A stretch of 64,000 bases of DNA, from NCBI GenBank assembly GCA_031374115.1, contig JANMNO010000160.1:1-64000 (forward strand), written 5' to 3'. Positions 1 to 7,565 of the stretch are shown piece by piece. Each line of letters opens with the position of its first letter. The stretch's first letter is position 1. The notes beneath the pieces are model-generated. The model was not told where the DNA came from. It made no database searches and was given only the letters and a program-made list of their open reading frames with translations. Origin of the DNA: JAKFWF01 sp031374115 (GTDB taxonomy: Bacteria > Pseudomonadota > Alphaproteobacteria > Rhizobiales > Hyphomicrobiaceae). The translations under genes were made by a program, and so were the position numbers.

Positions 1-1620
1 GTGACATTGGCGTTCGCCGCTAAATTCGGTTACGTCGGGATGCCGCCTGGTGCCCGCGTCGGCATGATCTTCGCATTATTGCTCGCGATGATGCTGACCG
101 GCATGCCGATCTCGATTGCACTCGGCCTGACCGTCCTTACCTACATCTTCACGCTCACGACACTACCGGTCGAAGCCATCGCGCTCAAGTTGTTCACCGG
201 TATCGAAAAGTTCGAGATCATGGCGATCCCGTTCTTCATCCTGGCGGGAAACTTTCTGACGCACGGCGGCGTTGCGCGCCGCATGATCAATTTTGCGACC
301 TCACTCGTCGGCCATTGGCACGGTGGACTGGCGCTCGCCGGCGTCATTGCCTGCTCATTGTTCGCAGCCGTCTCGGGTTCGAGCCCGGCGACGGTCGTTG
401 CCATCGGCTCGGTGATACTCCCAGCGATGGTCGCGCAAGGCTTCCCTAAACGCTTCGGTGCCGGCGTGATCACGACGTCCGGCTCGCTCGGCATCCTTAT
501 TCCGCCGTCGATCCCAATGGTGATCTACGCCGTATCGACCAACACGTCGGTTGGCGCACTGTTCATGGCAGGCGTCGTGCCAGGCTTGATGCTGGCGTTT
601 CTCCTAGGCCTCACCACGTGGCACCTTGCGCGCAAGAACAACTATCCGCGGATGCGGCCTGAGGGCGATCGGACCAGCGGCAAGGCGACTGCCTCGGCTT
701 TCGGTGGATTGCTCGCCTGCGCGATCGTGACGACCTTTCCGCTATTCATCGGCTGGGGGGTCGGCTTGGTCACCGCACCGCTGCAGTCGCTGCAGTCGTT
801 GTTCACCGGCGATATCGGCGGGTTCCTGGGGGTGACAAACAGGTTCAACATCGCCAACGGCTTCGCGATGTTTCTGGTCTCGATCGCGTGGCTGATCCTC
901 GTCGGCTACCTCTTTCCCAAACGCGTCGGCATGGGCTTGCTCAAGTTCGAAGCGGCCCGCGTTTGGAACGCCTATTGGGTCAGCATCTGGGGTTTGCTGC
1001 TGATCGTCATCGTCATCGGCGGCATCTATTCCGGCTTGTTCACGCCGACCGAAGCAGCCGCAATGAGTGCGGTATACGCGTTCTTCATCGCCGTCTTCGT
1101 CTACAAAGATTTGAAGTTGTCGGACGTGCCGCGCGTGCTCCTCGACAGCGCGTCGATGAGTGCCATGCTGCTCTACATCATCACCAACGCGGTGCTGTTC
1201 TCGTTCGTAATGACATCCGAGGGCGTGCCACAAACGATGGCGGATTGGATTATCGCGCAGGGCTTCGGGCCGCTGGGTTTTCTGCTCGTCGTCAACATTC
1301 TTTTGCTGCTTGCCGGCAACGTGATGGAGCCGTCATCGATCATCCTGATCATGGCGCCGATCCTGTTTCCAGTGGCGATGAAACTCGGCATCGACCCGGT
1401 TCATTTCGGCATTTTGATCACCGTGAATATGGAAGTCGGCTTGTGCCATCCGCCGGTCGGGCTCAATCTTTATGTGGCTTCGGGCATCACCAAGATGGGT
1501 ATAACGGAGTTGACGATAGCGGTGTGGCCGTGGCTGCGAACGATGCTGTTGTTCCTCATCGTCGTGACCTACTGGCCAGGCTTGTCGCTCTGGCTTCCCA
1601 AGGCTCTCGGAATGATGTGA
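1..1620 (+). CDS. dctM: TRAP transporter large permease (DctM family), enlarged
   Basis: Inner-membrane permease of a tripartite ATP-independent periplasmic transporter, which moves organic acids with a Na+ or H+ gradient. Family features are plain: an N-terminal GMPISIALG segment, the SGSSPATVVAIGSV stretch, ITTSGSLGILIPPSIP, a GIYSGLFTPTEAAA repeat in the second half, and ILLLLAGNVMEPSSI. At 539 residues it is about 100 longer than the usual 425-430; the excess lies at about residues 220-325 and adds hydrophobic helices between the two halves. The reading frame opens with GTG at base 1, so it may begin outside the window; Met22 is where family members usually start. The DctQ and DctP partners would lie upstream, out of view. 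The substrate cannot be read from the sequence; prpF downstream hints at a tricarboxylate or related acid. Confidence 0.93.
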   Translation: MTLAFAAKFGYVGMPPGARVGMIFALLLAMMLTGMPISIALGLTVLTYIFTLTTLPVEAIALKLFTGIEKFEIMAIPFFILAGNFLTHGGVARRMINFATSLVGHWHGGLALAGVIACSLFAAVSGSSPATVVAIGSVILPAMVAQGFPKRFGAGVITTSGSLGILIPPSIPMVIYAVSTNTSVGALFMAGVVPGLMLAFLLGLTTWHLARKNNYPRMRPEGDRTSGKATASAFGGLLACAIVTTFPLFIGWGVGLVTAPLQSLQSLFTGDIGGFLGVTNRFNIANGFAMFLVSIAWLILVGYLFPKRVGMGLLKFEAARVWNAYWVSIWGLLLIVIVIGGIYSGLFTPTEAAAMSAVYAFFIAVFVYKDLKLSDVPRVLLDSASMSAMLLYIITNAVLFSFVMTSEGVPQTMADWIIAQGFGPLGFLLVVNILLLLAGNVMEPSSIILIMAPILFPVAMKLGIDPVHFGILITVNMEVGLCHPPVGLNLYVASGITKMGITELTIAVWPWLRTMLLFLIVVTYWPGLSLWLPKALGMM

Positions 1621-1630
1621 GACTTCTTAT

Positions 1631-1744
1631 TGGTCGCCGGCGACTCCGCTTCGCGGAGCCAGCCGCCGGCGACGGAGCACCAGAATCAATTAGTGGTCGC
1701 CGGCGACTCCGCTTCGCGGAGCCGGCCGCTGGCGACGGAGCACC
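1631..1744. repeat. Two tandem copies of a 51-base palindromic element
   Basis: Copy 1 is 1631-1681 and copy 2 is 1694-1744; the period is 63 bases and the copies differ at only two positions. Each has an outer inverted repeat (GTCGCCGGCG against CGCCGGCGAC in copy 1) and a perfect inner hairpin CTCCGC-TTC-GCGGAG. They fill the gap between the permease stop and prpF, and the second copy ends one base before the GAGG that serves as the prpF ribosome site. REP-like elements of this kind stabilise mRNA ends or bind proteins; no long T-run follows, so this is not a standard terminator. Confidence 0.85.
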
Positions 1745-1753
1745 GAGGTCAAC

Positions 1754-2845
1754 ATGAGCGATTTGATCGGCATCCCGTGCATCTTCATGCGCGGCGGCAC
1801 CTCCCGCGGCCCATTCTTCAACGCTAAGGATTTACCGGCCGATATTGCCACGCGGGACCGCGTGCTTTTGGCCGCGATGGGATCGCCCGACGTGCGCCAG
1901 ATCGACGGCTTGGGTGGCGCCGACACGCTGACGAGCAAGGTCGCGATCGTTTCGAAGTCGACCCGCCCCGGCGTCGATCTCGACTATCTGTTCGCCCAGG
2001 TCGATATCAAGAAGCCGCTCGTCGACACCGCTCCCTCGTGCGGCAACATGCTGTCGGGCGTCGCCCCGTTCGGCATCGAGACCGGTTTGATCCCGGCTAA
2101 GGACGGGGAGACCCGCGTTATGATCTTCAACGTCAATACCGAAGCGCGTATCGAGGCCGTGGTGCAAACCCCCGGTGGCCGCGTGAAATACGCCGGCGAT
2201 GCGCGGATCGACGGCGTGCCAGGCACCGCATCGCCGATCATCCTCAACTTCATGGATGTCGTGGGCTCGGTCGCGGGCAAGCTATTGCCGACGGGCAATG
2301 TGCGCGATGTAATCGAGGGCGTAGAAGTCACCTGCATCGACGTTGCCATGCCGATGATCATGATGCGCGCTTCGGACTTCGGCATCGATGGCACAGAAGA
2401 CAGGAAGCACTTCGACGCCAATAGAGCGTTGTTCGCGCGCGTCGAAAAAATCCGCATGGAAGCCGGACGCAGGATGGGTTTTGGCGACGTGTCCGACAAG
2501 GTGATCCCAAAGGTTGGTTTGCTGTCGAGGCCGCGCACGGACAAGGGCACGATCACGTCGCGCTATCTGACGCCGCACGCTCTGCATTTGGCGCACGCGG
2601 TGACCGGTGCGGTGTGCGTTGCGAGCGCCTGTGCCGTCGAAGGCTCGATCGCGCACGAACTCGCCAGGCCCGATGCGGCCACCCCGCGCACGATCTGGAT
2701 CGAACATCCCTCCGGCGCGGTCGATGTACTGCTGCAGACCATCGGATTAGGCGCCAACATGGATGTCATCGCCGGTGCACTGCGCACCTGCCGCCCTATC
2801 ATGCGCGGAGAAGTTCTGGTGCCAGCGCGTTTGTGGCAGCGGTGA
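1754..2845 (+). CDS. prpF: PrpF-family isomerase (4-oxalomesaconate tautomerase / aconitate isomerase-like)
   Basis: 363 residues. PrpF proteins have a diaminopimelate-epimerase fold and shift double bonds in tricarboxylic acids: methylaconitate in the 2-methylcitrate cycle, or 4-oxalomesaconate (GalD) in gallate and protocatechuate breakdown. Family hallmarks are the N-terminal CIFMRGGTSRGPFF, the cysteine motif SCGNMLSGVAPF near residue 97, GVPGTASPI and PKVGLLSRPR. ATG follows GAGG at 1745-1748. It sits downstream of the TRAP permease on the same strand, which suggests uptake plus isomerisation of one acid. The branch (PrpF or GalD) cannot be decided here, because no acnD, prpC, ligJ or galB gene is present. 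Confidence 0.88.
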   Translation: MSDLIGIPCIFMRGGTSRGPFFNAKDLPADIATRDRVLLAAMGSPDVRQIDGLGGADTLTSKVAIVSKSTRPGVDLDYLFAQVDIKKPLVDTAPSCGNMLSGVAPFGIETGLIPAKDGETRVMIFNVNTEARIEAVVQTPGGRVKYAGDARIDGVPGTASPIILNFMDVVGSVAGKLLPTGNVRDVIEGVEVTCIDVAMPMIMMRASDFGIDGTEDRKHFDANRALFARVEKIRMEAGRRMGFGDVSDKVIPKVGLLSRPRTDKGTITSRYLTPHALHLAHAVTGAVCVASACAVEGSIAHELARPDAATPRTIWIEHPSGAVDVLLQTIGLGANMDVIAGALRTCRPIMRGEVLVPARLWQR

Positions 2846-3062
2846 ACGCCAGCGCTTCTGTGGCGTCCCTTCATGAGTATCGACTTTTCGCGCCCGGGCT
2901 CGGAGCAGCCTTGCGCCGCGGCGGGCGGATGGTCGCATGCGGAAGAATATCTCGCACCGCTCACCGCAGGAACATTAGCCAGCCGGGACCATTTGCAAGA
3001 ACACGGAAAAGCAGGACGAGCTAGACCTCTAGATCGACGGTCACCACTGCCCACGAACGCAA

Positions 3063-3090
3063 AAAAGGACCGCATTTCTGCGGTCCTTTT
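3063..3090. terminator. Bidirectional rho-independent terminator
   Basis: A perfect 12-bp stem (AAAAGGACCGCA with TGCGGTCCTTTT) around a TTTC loop, with an A-run on one side and a T-run on the other, so it works on both strands. It lies between the converging prpF and the membrane protein at 3111-4358. The rest of the 2846-3110 gap holds only an unconvincing open frame. Confidence 0.9.
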
Positions 3091-3110
3091 CTTTGTTTCT
3101 CAGCCTCTAG

Positions 3111-4358
3111 TTAGGCTGCCTGAACAATTGGGAGGTTGGTGTTCTTGTCCTCCCCGAGCCTGCTATCAGAACGAAGTGCAATGTGCATGTACCGCACTCG
3201 TCCTGCGATCTTGTCCTTCTTTACACCTAGCTCGCCGAACTCACGACCAAACGTTGGCAGTGCTAGCGGCTCCTTTTCCTGCTCTTCACACCAGGCACAG
3301 TAGTCCTCATACAAACCGGTAGCGGTCAGGCTCGAACCATCCTGTGCATCGATACGTTCCTTATAGAAGCGCTCCACATCCGTTTCCGGAGCGATCATCT
3401 TCGGTGCAGTCTTGTTGTCGTTGGCACTTGCGACCCGCGGTTTTGATACCACCGCGACCGGAGTTGCCGGAACATGAACCGCGACGGGCTGCTGGGCAGT
3501 CATGACCGTTGCCATGACGGGTGCAGCAGGAGCCTCGCGGTCATAAAGACGCCACTGACTGAAAGCGATGTACATGCCGAAACCGGAACCGACTTCGAGT
3601 AGCAAGGCGACAAAGATCGACATCGCAGTCTGGATGTCTTCCATTGTTGCCTGAGGCATGAACTTCTTCAGCAACGCCAGCAGCACTACGGCTTGCGGAT
3701 CAGCATCGGTGGATTTACCGCCGCCGTTCTGCTCGATCTTGCGTGCAAGATCGCTTGCCTTGGCGCCAAGCTTGGACGCCTCTTGCGCGGAGGCAAGTTC
3801 GGCATTCAAAGCGTGTACGTTCTGACAGAAGTCACGTTGCGCCTTGCCATTCATCAAGGTGCAACCGCTGGTCCAGCCCCATTCGCGGCGATTTTTTGCG
3901 CCGTCGATTTCAGCTTGAACCGTCATTGCCGGACGGTGCTGCGGGATCCAGGCCAGCTGATCGTTGGTACGCTTCAGCTCGGTCTGCAGATCCTTGTAGC
4001 TTTGAGCACCAACCGCGCGTTGACCGGACGAGTCCGAGCGATTGAGAGCAGCATGCCCCAACGCCGATGTCATCGCGTAAGCGGTAACGACTACCCAAAC
4101 GACGGCAGATGCGCCCGCCTGGGACCACATCCTGTTCCTGATGGCGGCAAAGAAGAAAAACGGCACCAGTGCCTTCATACAGTCGGCCGCCGCACTGGCC
4201 GATCCATAGATTACTCCGTCAAGCTCGGTTTTCCCGAGGCTATAGCCAAATCGATAGTTCATCGCAGCCGACACGGCGAGTAGAACGCCAGCTGCAAGAA
4301 CCCCCAGCACGCCCAGAGCGTGTCTCATTGCCCTCTCCATTTCAGGGGGCTCGTCCAC
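3111..4358 (-). CDS. Membrane protein with a C-terminal D5-primase-like winged-helix domain
   Basis: 415 residues, function unknown. Hydrophobic segments are visible at about residues 11-32, 48-72 and 82-102, then a long polar stretch with two cysteines and probable coiled coil (about 105-230), a fourth membrane segment at about 243-268, and a Pro/Ala/Val-rich linker. The last ~85 residues (DVERFYKERID ... LYEDYCAWCEEQ ... LPTFGREFGELGV ... KIAGRVRY) resemble the small domain found at the C-terminus of phage and plasmid D5-type primase-helicases, where 'LY.aY..Wc' and 'sqr.FG..L...G' recur. No ATPase motif is present, so it is not itself a helicase. It ends 20 bases from the terminator at 3063-3090 and is transcribed away from the region with DnaA-like boxes. 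It is probably cargo or a remnant of a mobile element. Confidence 0.75.
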   Translation of the reverse strand: MDEPPEMERAMRHALGVLGVLAAGVLLAVSAAMNYRFGYSLGKTELDGVIYGSASAAADCMKALVPFFFFAAIRNRMWSQAGASAVVWVVVTAYAMTSALGHAALNRSDSSGQRAVGAQSYKDLQTELKRTNDQLAWIPQHRPAMTVQAEIDGAKNRREWGWTSGCTLMNGKAQRDFCQNVHALNAELASAQEASKLGAKASDLARKIEQNGGGKSTDADPQAVVLLALLKKFMPQATMEDIQTAMSIFVALLLEVGSGFGMYIAFSQWRLYDREAPAAPVMATVMTAQQPVAVHVPATPVAVVSKPRVASANDNKTAPKMIAPETDVERFYKERIDAQDGSSLTATGLYEDYCAWCEEQEKEPLALPTFGREFGELGVKKDKIAGRVRYMHIALRSDSRLGEDKNTNLPIVQAA

Positions 4359-4722
4359 GCAGATACAAAGACCGACGAGCGATAAATAACATCAGCGAGG
4401 GTGCGATTGCTTCAGGCAGCAACGGCGCAAAGGCCGCTCCAAGATTGCACGATGTTCTAATTCGATGTGAGCTCCGGAGCTGTTGAGCCTGTTGCTATTC
4501 CCCAACAGCAACAGCAGTTCCGGCATCGAGCCGACACGTATCAATCAAACCTGAACGCATGAAACCGGACTGTTCTACACGAGTGGCTATCGCCGCTTGA
4601 TTTCACCTGTGCAAAACTTCGCCCGGAACGAGCCCAACCAACGACGCCATACATCCGACTGGCTCCCTCGGGGCCGAAACTATGTGATTCGTAAGGATTT
4701 GGTAATCGTTTCAGTTGTGTAG

Positions 4723-4771
4723 GCGACTTATTCATCTTGCTTCTTGATTCGCGAGCGACTTAAGCGACTTC
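4723..4771. repeat. Three GCGACTT direct repeats
   Basis: GCGACTT occurs at 4723, 4755 and 4764. The last two form a head-to-tail pair of nine-base units (AGCGACTTA then AGCGACTTC). This is iteron-like in appearance but too short to be conclusive. Confidence 0.45.
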
Positions 4772-4784
4772 ACTTCGGTGATAG

Positions 4785-4845
4785 TTGTCCCCAAAGAGCG
4801 CTGGCTTTATGCACCGGTTATCCCCAGCGGACAAAATTACCCACA
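4785..4845 (+). other. Cluster of DnaA-box-like nonamers
   Basis: TTGTCCCCA (4785-4793), TTATCCCCA (4818-4826) and TTACCCACA (4837-4845) lie in the same orientation within 61 bases. The second and third differ from the DnaA consensus TTATCCACA at one position each, the first at two. They are upstream of the gene with the primase-like domain. Chance matches cannot be excluded. Confidence 0.4.
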
Positions 4846-5048
4846 GGATGATGGGGTAGCTACGCTCTATTCTACGAGATCTAGTGTTGCACCAACATTT
4901 TGCGTGATGCTCGAGAAACACAATCTCAAATCACTAATGTGGTATTTCCGCACGCACCAAGCGGTTTGGTGCACAGCCGTGACGAGCGAAGCAAGGCTGC
5001 ACGACGCACCTTGCGGCGAGCATCCCATCGGCAGCGCAGTTTAGCTGC

Positions 5049-5099
5049 GATTGATCATATTCAAAATGGAACATCTCTTGCACATTTGTGATTGATCAT
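5049..5099 (+). repeat. Direct repeat GATTGATCAT, 41-base period
   Basis: Identical ten-base units at 5049-5058 and 5090-5099, each containing the palindrome TGATCA, about 80-130 bases upstream of the gene at 5177. The 41-base period is close to four helical turns, so both copies face the same side of the DNA, which would suit a paired regulator site. Confidence 0.45.
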
Positions 5100-5176
5100 G
5101 GACGAGCCAGCGCTGGTGGGAGTACAACTCCCTCAGTACCGGGATCGAGTTGCCGAGGGTAGTGGAGTTCGACGTC

Positions 5177-6604
5177 ATGCGTATAGCCACGGGGTTCGCT
5201 TTTGCACTCGCGAGCGTTGGCTCGGTCCTCTATTTTTTGCCGCTGGACGCACCCCCTCAACACTCCGCAGAGCGTGTCGCGCCGGCCGTTCATGACGCGT
5301 CAAAGGTAGTGCTGCAACGGGGACCGACCGAACGACCGGCAGCTCTCACGCCTCGCGTCTTTTCACCCGACAAACCACTCGTGCGCGATCAGCAACCGGC
5401 AACTGCATTTGCGCCCGTAGCAACCTATTTCATTGCGCCTGTAGCGCCGAAACTAGCTGACCCCGGCCAGCGTAGGTTATCGTCTTCTCGCCCGGCCGAT
5501 GAAGATGCCCGCCGCGAACTCGTGCGGGATTTGCAGCGGGAACTGAAGCGGGTCGGATGTTTCGAGGGTGAAGCGACCGGCACCTGGGCCCCAACCACTA
5601 AGAAAGCGATGACCGCCTTCACCGAGCGCGTGAATGCGACGCTCCCGTTGGACGAACCGGATTACATCTTGTTGACGCTCGTCCAGGGCCATGCCGCGCC
5701 AGCTTGCGGCAAGTCGTGCCCAAGCGGGCAAGCGATGAATGAGGACGGGAAGTGCCTGCCGCGTGCCATCGTTGCCCAAAAGGTCAAGCGCTCGGCAAAC
5801 AAGGTGGCGCTGGCCGACGCTCCGACGCCGAACGATCTCATTGAGCGGCCTGCCAACGAGAAAGCGAAACTTCGCTCCGGTACGGCCGCCAGCACCGCGA
5901 CGACCCACCCGTCGGATGGCACGCGGCTATCGAGCGTGTGGTCGACTGTCGTGACGGAGATACCGTCCGCAGCGGCCCCTTCCACGCGTAATCTGCCGCC
6001 TCTACCAGGCCGCATGGCGATCGGTGCGCCTGTCGAAGTTATCGCGTCACCCCAGGGGGCAACTGCTGCTCAGGCCGAAGCCGAGCGCACCAAGTTTGAA
6101 CTCGCCAAACGGAAAGCGACGCTCGCCCAGGCTGAACGCAATGCGACTGCCGACGCCGACCGGCAAAGACGGATCGGCGAAGCCGAGAGCCGGCGTGCGC
6201 ACGAAGCGATGGCATTGAAAAAGTCGCTCCAGGCGAGCCTGGACACAGCCGCGAAGAGGGTTGGGTCCGAGCAATTTGCAGCCTTGGACAATGGTGCGCT
6301 CGCAAATGCGGGGAGCGGTGTTAACGCGCCGGCTCCCGCTGTTGAGTCCGGAAAGCCGCCCATGCCGCCTATTCAGCTATCGGAAAAGAGGATCAAGCAG
6401 GGACAAATCAATCGGACCAATGCCAATCCGCCCGATGCGGACATCGCTCAGTCCACGGCCGCATATCGGCTCCCTGCGCCCCGGTTCGGGTCTGCACCTT
6501 ATGGAATAGGCCGCATCGCCAGTGCAGCGTCGCGCCCTTCGTATGCCCCTGAACCGCGCCGGTGGACACGGACCATCTTTACCGACATTGCACGCATGCG
6601 TTGA
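5177..6604 (+). CDS. Secreted or membrane-anchored peptidoglycan-binding-domain protein
   Basis: 475 residues from ATG 5177, which is preceded by GGAG; a TTG 27 bases earlier is in frame but less likely. The N-terminus (MRIATGFAFALASVGSVLYFLPL) is a signal peptide or anchor. Residues about 105-170 form a PG_binding_1-like three-helix module (DLQRELKRVGCFEGEATGTW...TKKAMTAF), followed by a cysteine-bearing segment CGKSCPSGQAMNEDGKCLP. The rest is low-complexity: an Ala/Arg/Lys/Glu-rich coiled coil (about 300-360) and a Pro-rich tail. Proteins of this layout occur in Bradyrhizobium and relatives. The role is probably cell-envelope binding; no catalytic domain is visible. A loose inverted repeat lies just after the stop, at about 6604-6636. 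Confidence 0.8.
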   Translation: MRIATGFAFALASVGSVLYFLPLDAPPQHSAERVAPAVHDASKVVLQRGPTERPAALTPRVFSPDKPLVRDQQPATAFAPVATYFIAPVAPKLADPGQRRLSSSRPADEDARRELVRDLQRELKRVGCFEGEATGTWAPTTKKAMTAFTERVNATLPLDEPDYILLTLVQGHAAPACGKSCPSGQAMNEDGKCLPRAIVAQKVKRSANKVALADAPTPNDLIERPANEKAKLRSGTAASTATTHPSDGTRLSSVWSTVVTEIPSAAAPSTRNLPPLPGRMAIGAPVEVIASPQGATAAQAEAERTKFELAKRKATLAQAERNATADADRQRRIGEAESRRAHEAMALKKSLQASLDTAAKRVGSEQFAALDNGALANAGSGVNAPAPAVESGKPPMPPIQLSEKRIKQGQINRTNANPPDADIAQSTAAYRLPAPRFGSAPYGIGRIASAASRPSYAPEPRRWTRTIFTDIARMR

Positions 6605-6642
6605 TGCGGCTGCGTAACTACTACGCTTATCCGCATGCAAAG

Positions 6643-7035
6643 CTAGCTCGTGGTGCATGCTTCCGCAGTCGGGATCCACGATGTGTTGTTTTGCTGAAGA
6701 TCGCATTCGGCGATGACGGTGCCTAGGTGGGTATTCATGCACACGCGTTCGCCGAGTTTGTAGGCGGTGCCGCGGAACAAGCAGCGGCATGGAATAACAT
6801 TGCCATCGCCGCCGACAACGCCGTGAAATGGCGACGATCTCCACTCCGATTGAGGTGAAACGCCCGCCGGGGGATCCTTCCCATCCTGAGCCAGAATGGG
6901 CGCTTTGAGCGTCAATGAAGTCGCGGCGGCCGCGATCAATCCCAACTTGAAAAGCGGTGCCAACTTGAAAAGCGGTGCCAACTTAAAAAGCGGTGACCGC
7001 CGATTGCCGGTTCCGCGGTGCGTCAACTTCAGCAT
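6643..7035 (-). CDS. Small secreted protein with a triplicated signal-peptide motif
   Basis: 130 residues from ATG 7035, preceded by GAGG at a good distance; the frame stays open a little further upstream. The N-terminal region contains LFKLAP repeated (LFKLAP-LFKLAP-LFKLG), then a hydrophobic core GLIAAAATSLTL and a likely signal-peptidase site after ILAQ. The mature part has five cysteines (IPCRC, RVC, AEC, EAC), which suggests disulfides in the periplasm. The C-terminal pattern YKLGERVC...TVIAEC is typical of small exported proteins of unknown function in Bradyrhizobium-like genomes. No function is assigned. Confidence 0.72.
   Translation of the reverse strand: MLKLTHRGTGNRRSPLFKLAPLFKLAPLFKLGLIAAAATSLTLKAPILAQDGKDPPAGVSPQSEWRSSPFHGVVGGDGNVIPCRCLFRGTAYKLGERVCMNTHLGTVIAECDLQQNNTSWIPTAEACTTS
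6943..6996. repeat. Three tandem 18-base units inside the gene at 6643-7035
   Basis: Units at 6943-6960, 6961-6978 and 6979-6996. The first two are identical and the third differs at two bases. The unit length is a multiple of three, so copy changes keep the frame and only lengthen or shorten the signal peptide. Confidence 0.9.
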
Positions 7036-7081
7036 GTTCGTGCCTCGTTTCGACAACCAGGATAGAACCCTAATCCAATCT

Positions 7082-7549
7082 TCAACAGATGTCATCGGGC
7101 ACGCGAATGCGCATTTGTAATTCAGGGTCGGTCTGCTCGACCGCCAAACGGCGCACCAGCTCTGGATCGAGCCACTGCCCGCCGGCCAGTAGTTTACGGC
7201 TTAGTTCCCTGAGTTCAGCGCCTGGAATTCCCTTTACGATATAGCCACTTGCGCCGGCAGCGAGGCTCGCTCGCACAATCGCCAGATCCTGCCGGAACGA
7301 GAACATCGCAATCACCACATCTGGCGCCATCGCATTTATCTTCGCCGCAGCTAGGACCCCGCCTCCGGGCATGTTGACGTCGAGGAACATGAGATGGGGT
7401 TTGTCTTCGGCGGCTATGCGAACGGCATCGTCAGCCGATACGCCCTGCGCAACCACTTCGAAATCAGGTTCGTCTTGCAAAGTCTCGGCCATTCCGAGGC
7501 GGACCAATGGATGGTCGTCGACAATCGCAAGTCTGTACTTGTCCTTCAT
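7082..7549 (-). CDS. Receiver-only response regulator (NarL-type receiver, no HTH)
   Basis: 155 residues from ATG 7549. The receiver is intact: acidic pair D11-D12, phospho-acceptor D57 in LMFLDVNMP, and K106 in GYIVKG. After it come only about 45 residues (ELRELSRKLLAGGQW...) where NarL/FixJ proteins carry a LuxR-type helix-turn-helix; no LTPRE-type motif appears in any frame downstream. It starts 16 bases after the stop of the kinase gene, so the two form an operon. It may act by protein contact, compete for phosphate, or be a truncated regulator. Confidence 0.88.
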   Translation of the reverse strand: MKDKYRLAIVDDHPLVRLGMAETLQDEPDFEVVAQGVSADDAVRIAAEDKPHLMFLDVNMPGGGVLAAAKINAMAPDVVIAMFSFRQDLAIVRASLAAGASGYIVKGIPGAELRELSRKLLAGGQWLDPELVRRLAVEQTDPELQMRIRVPDDIC

Positions 7550-7565
7550 GGGAGCGATCTGCTGG

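Larger units (their letters stand above)
4359..5176. other. Long intergenic region without a convincing gene
   Basis: About 820 bases between divergently transcribed genes. It looks less GC-rich than the flanks, and its open frames (for example 4541-4735 on the minus strand, 64 codons, and 4778-5044 on the plus strand) have no recognisable domain and no good ribosome site. It contains several short repeats and DnaA-box-like nonamers, listed separately, and a hairpin at 4954-4972 (GCACCAA-gcggt-TTGGTGC). It may carry the promoters of both flanking genes or the remains of a replication or attachment region. Confidence 0.5.

Noticed and set aside
888..1757. 289-codon plus-strand frame through the end of dctM and the palindromes
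   Set aside because: Shifted-frame shadow of the permease. Its repeated C-terminal block is just the two palindromes translated.
2873..3322. 149-codon plus-strand frame after prpF
   Set aside because: It passes straight through the strong terminator at 3063-3090 and the end of the opposing gene. The first 60 residues resemble nothing I know, so at most a decayed fragment.
4541..4735. 64-codon minus-strand frame in the gene-poor region
   Set aside because: No recognisable domain, weak ribosome site, and no support beyond being open.
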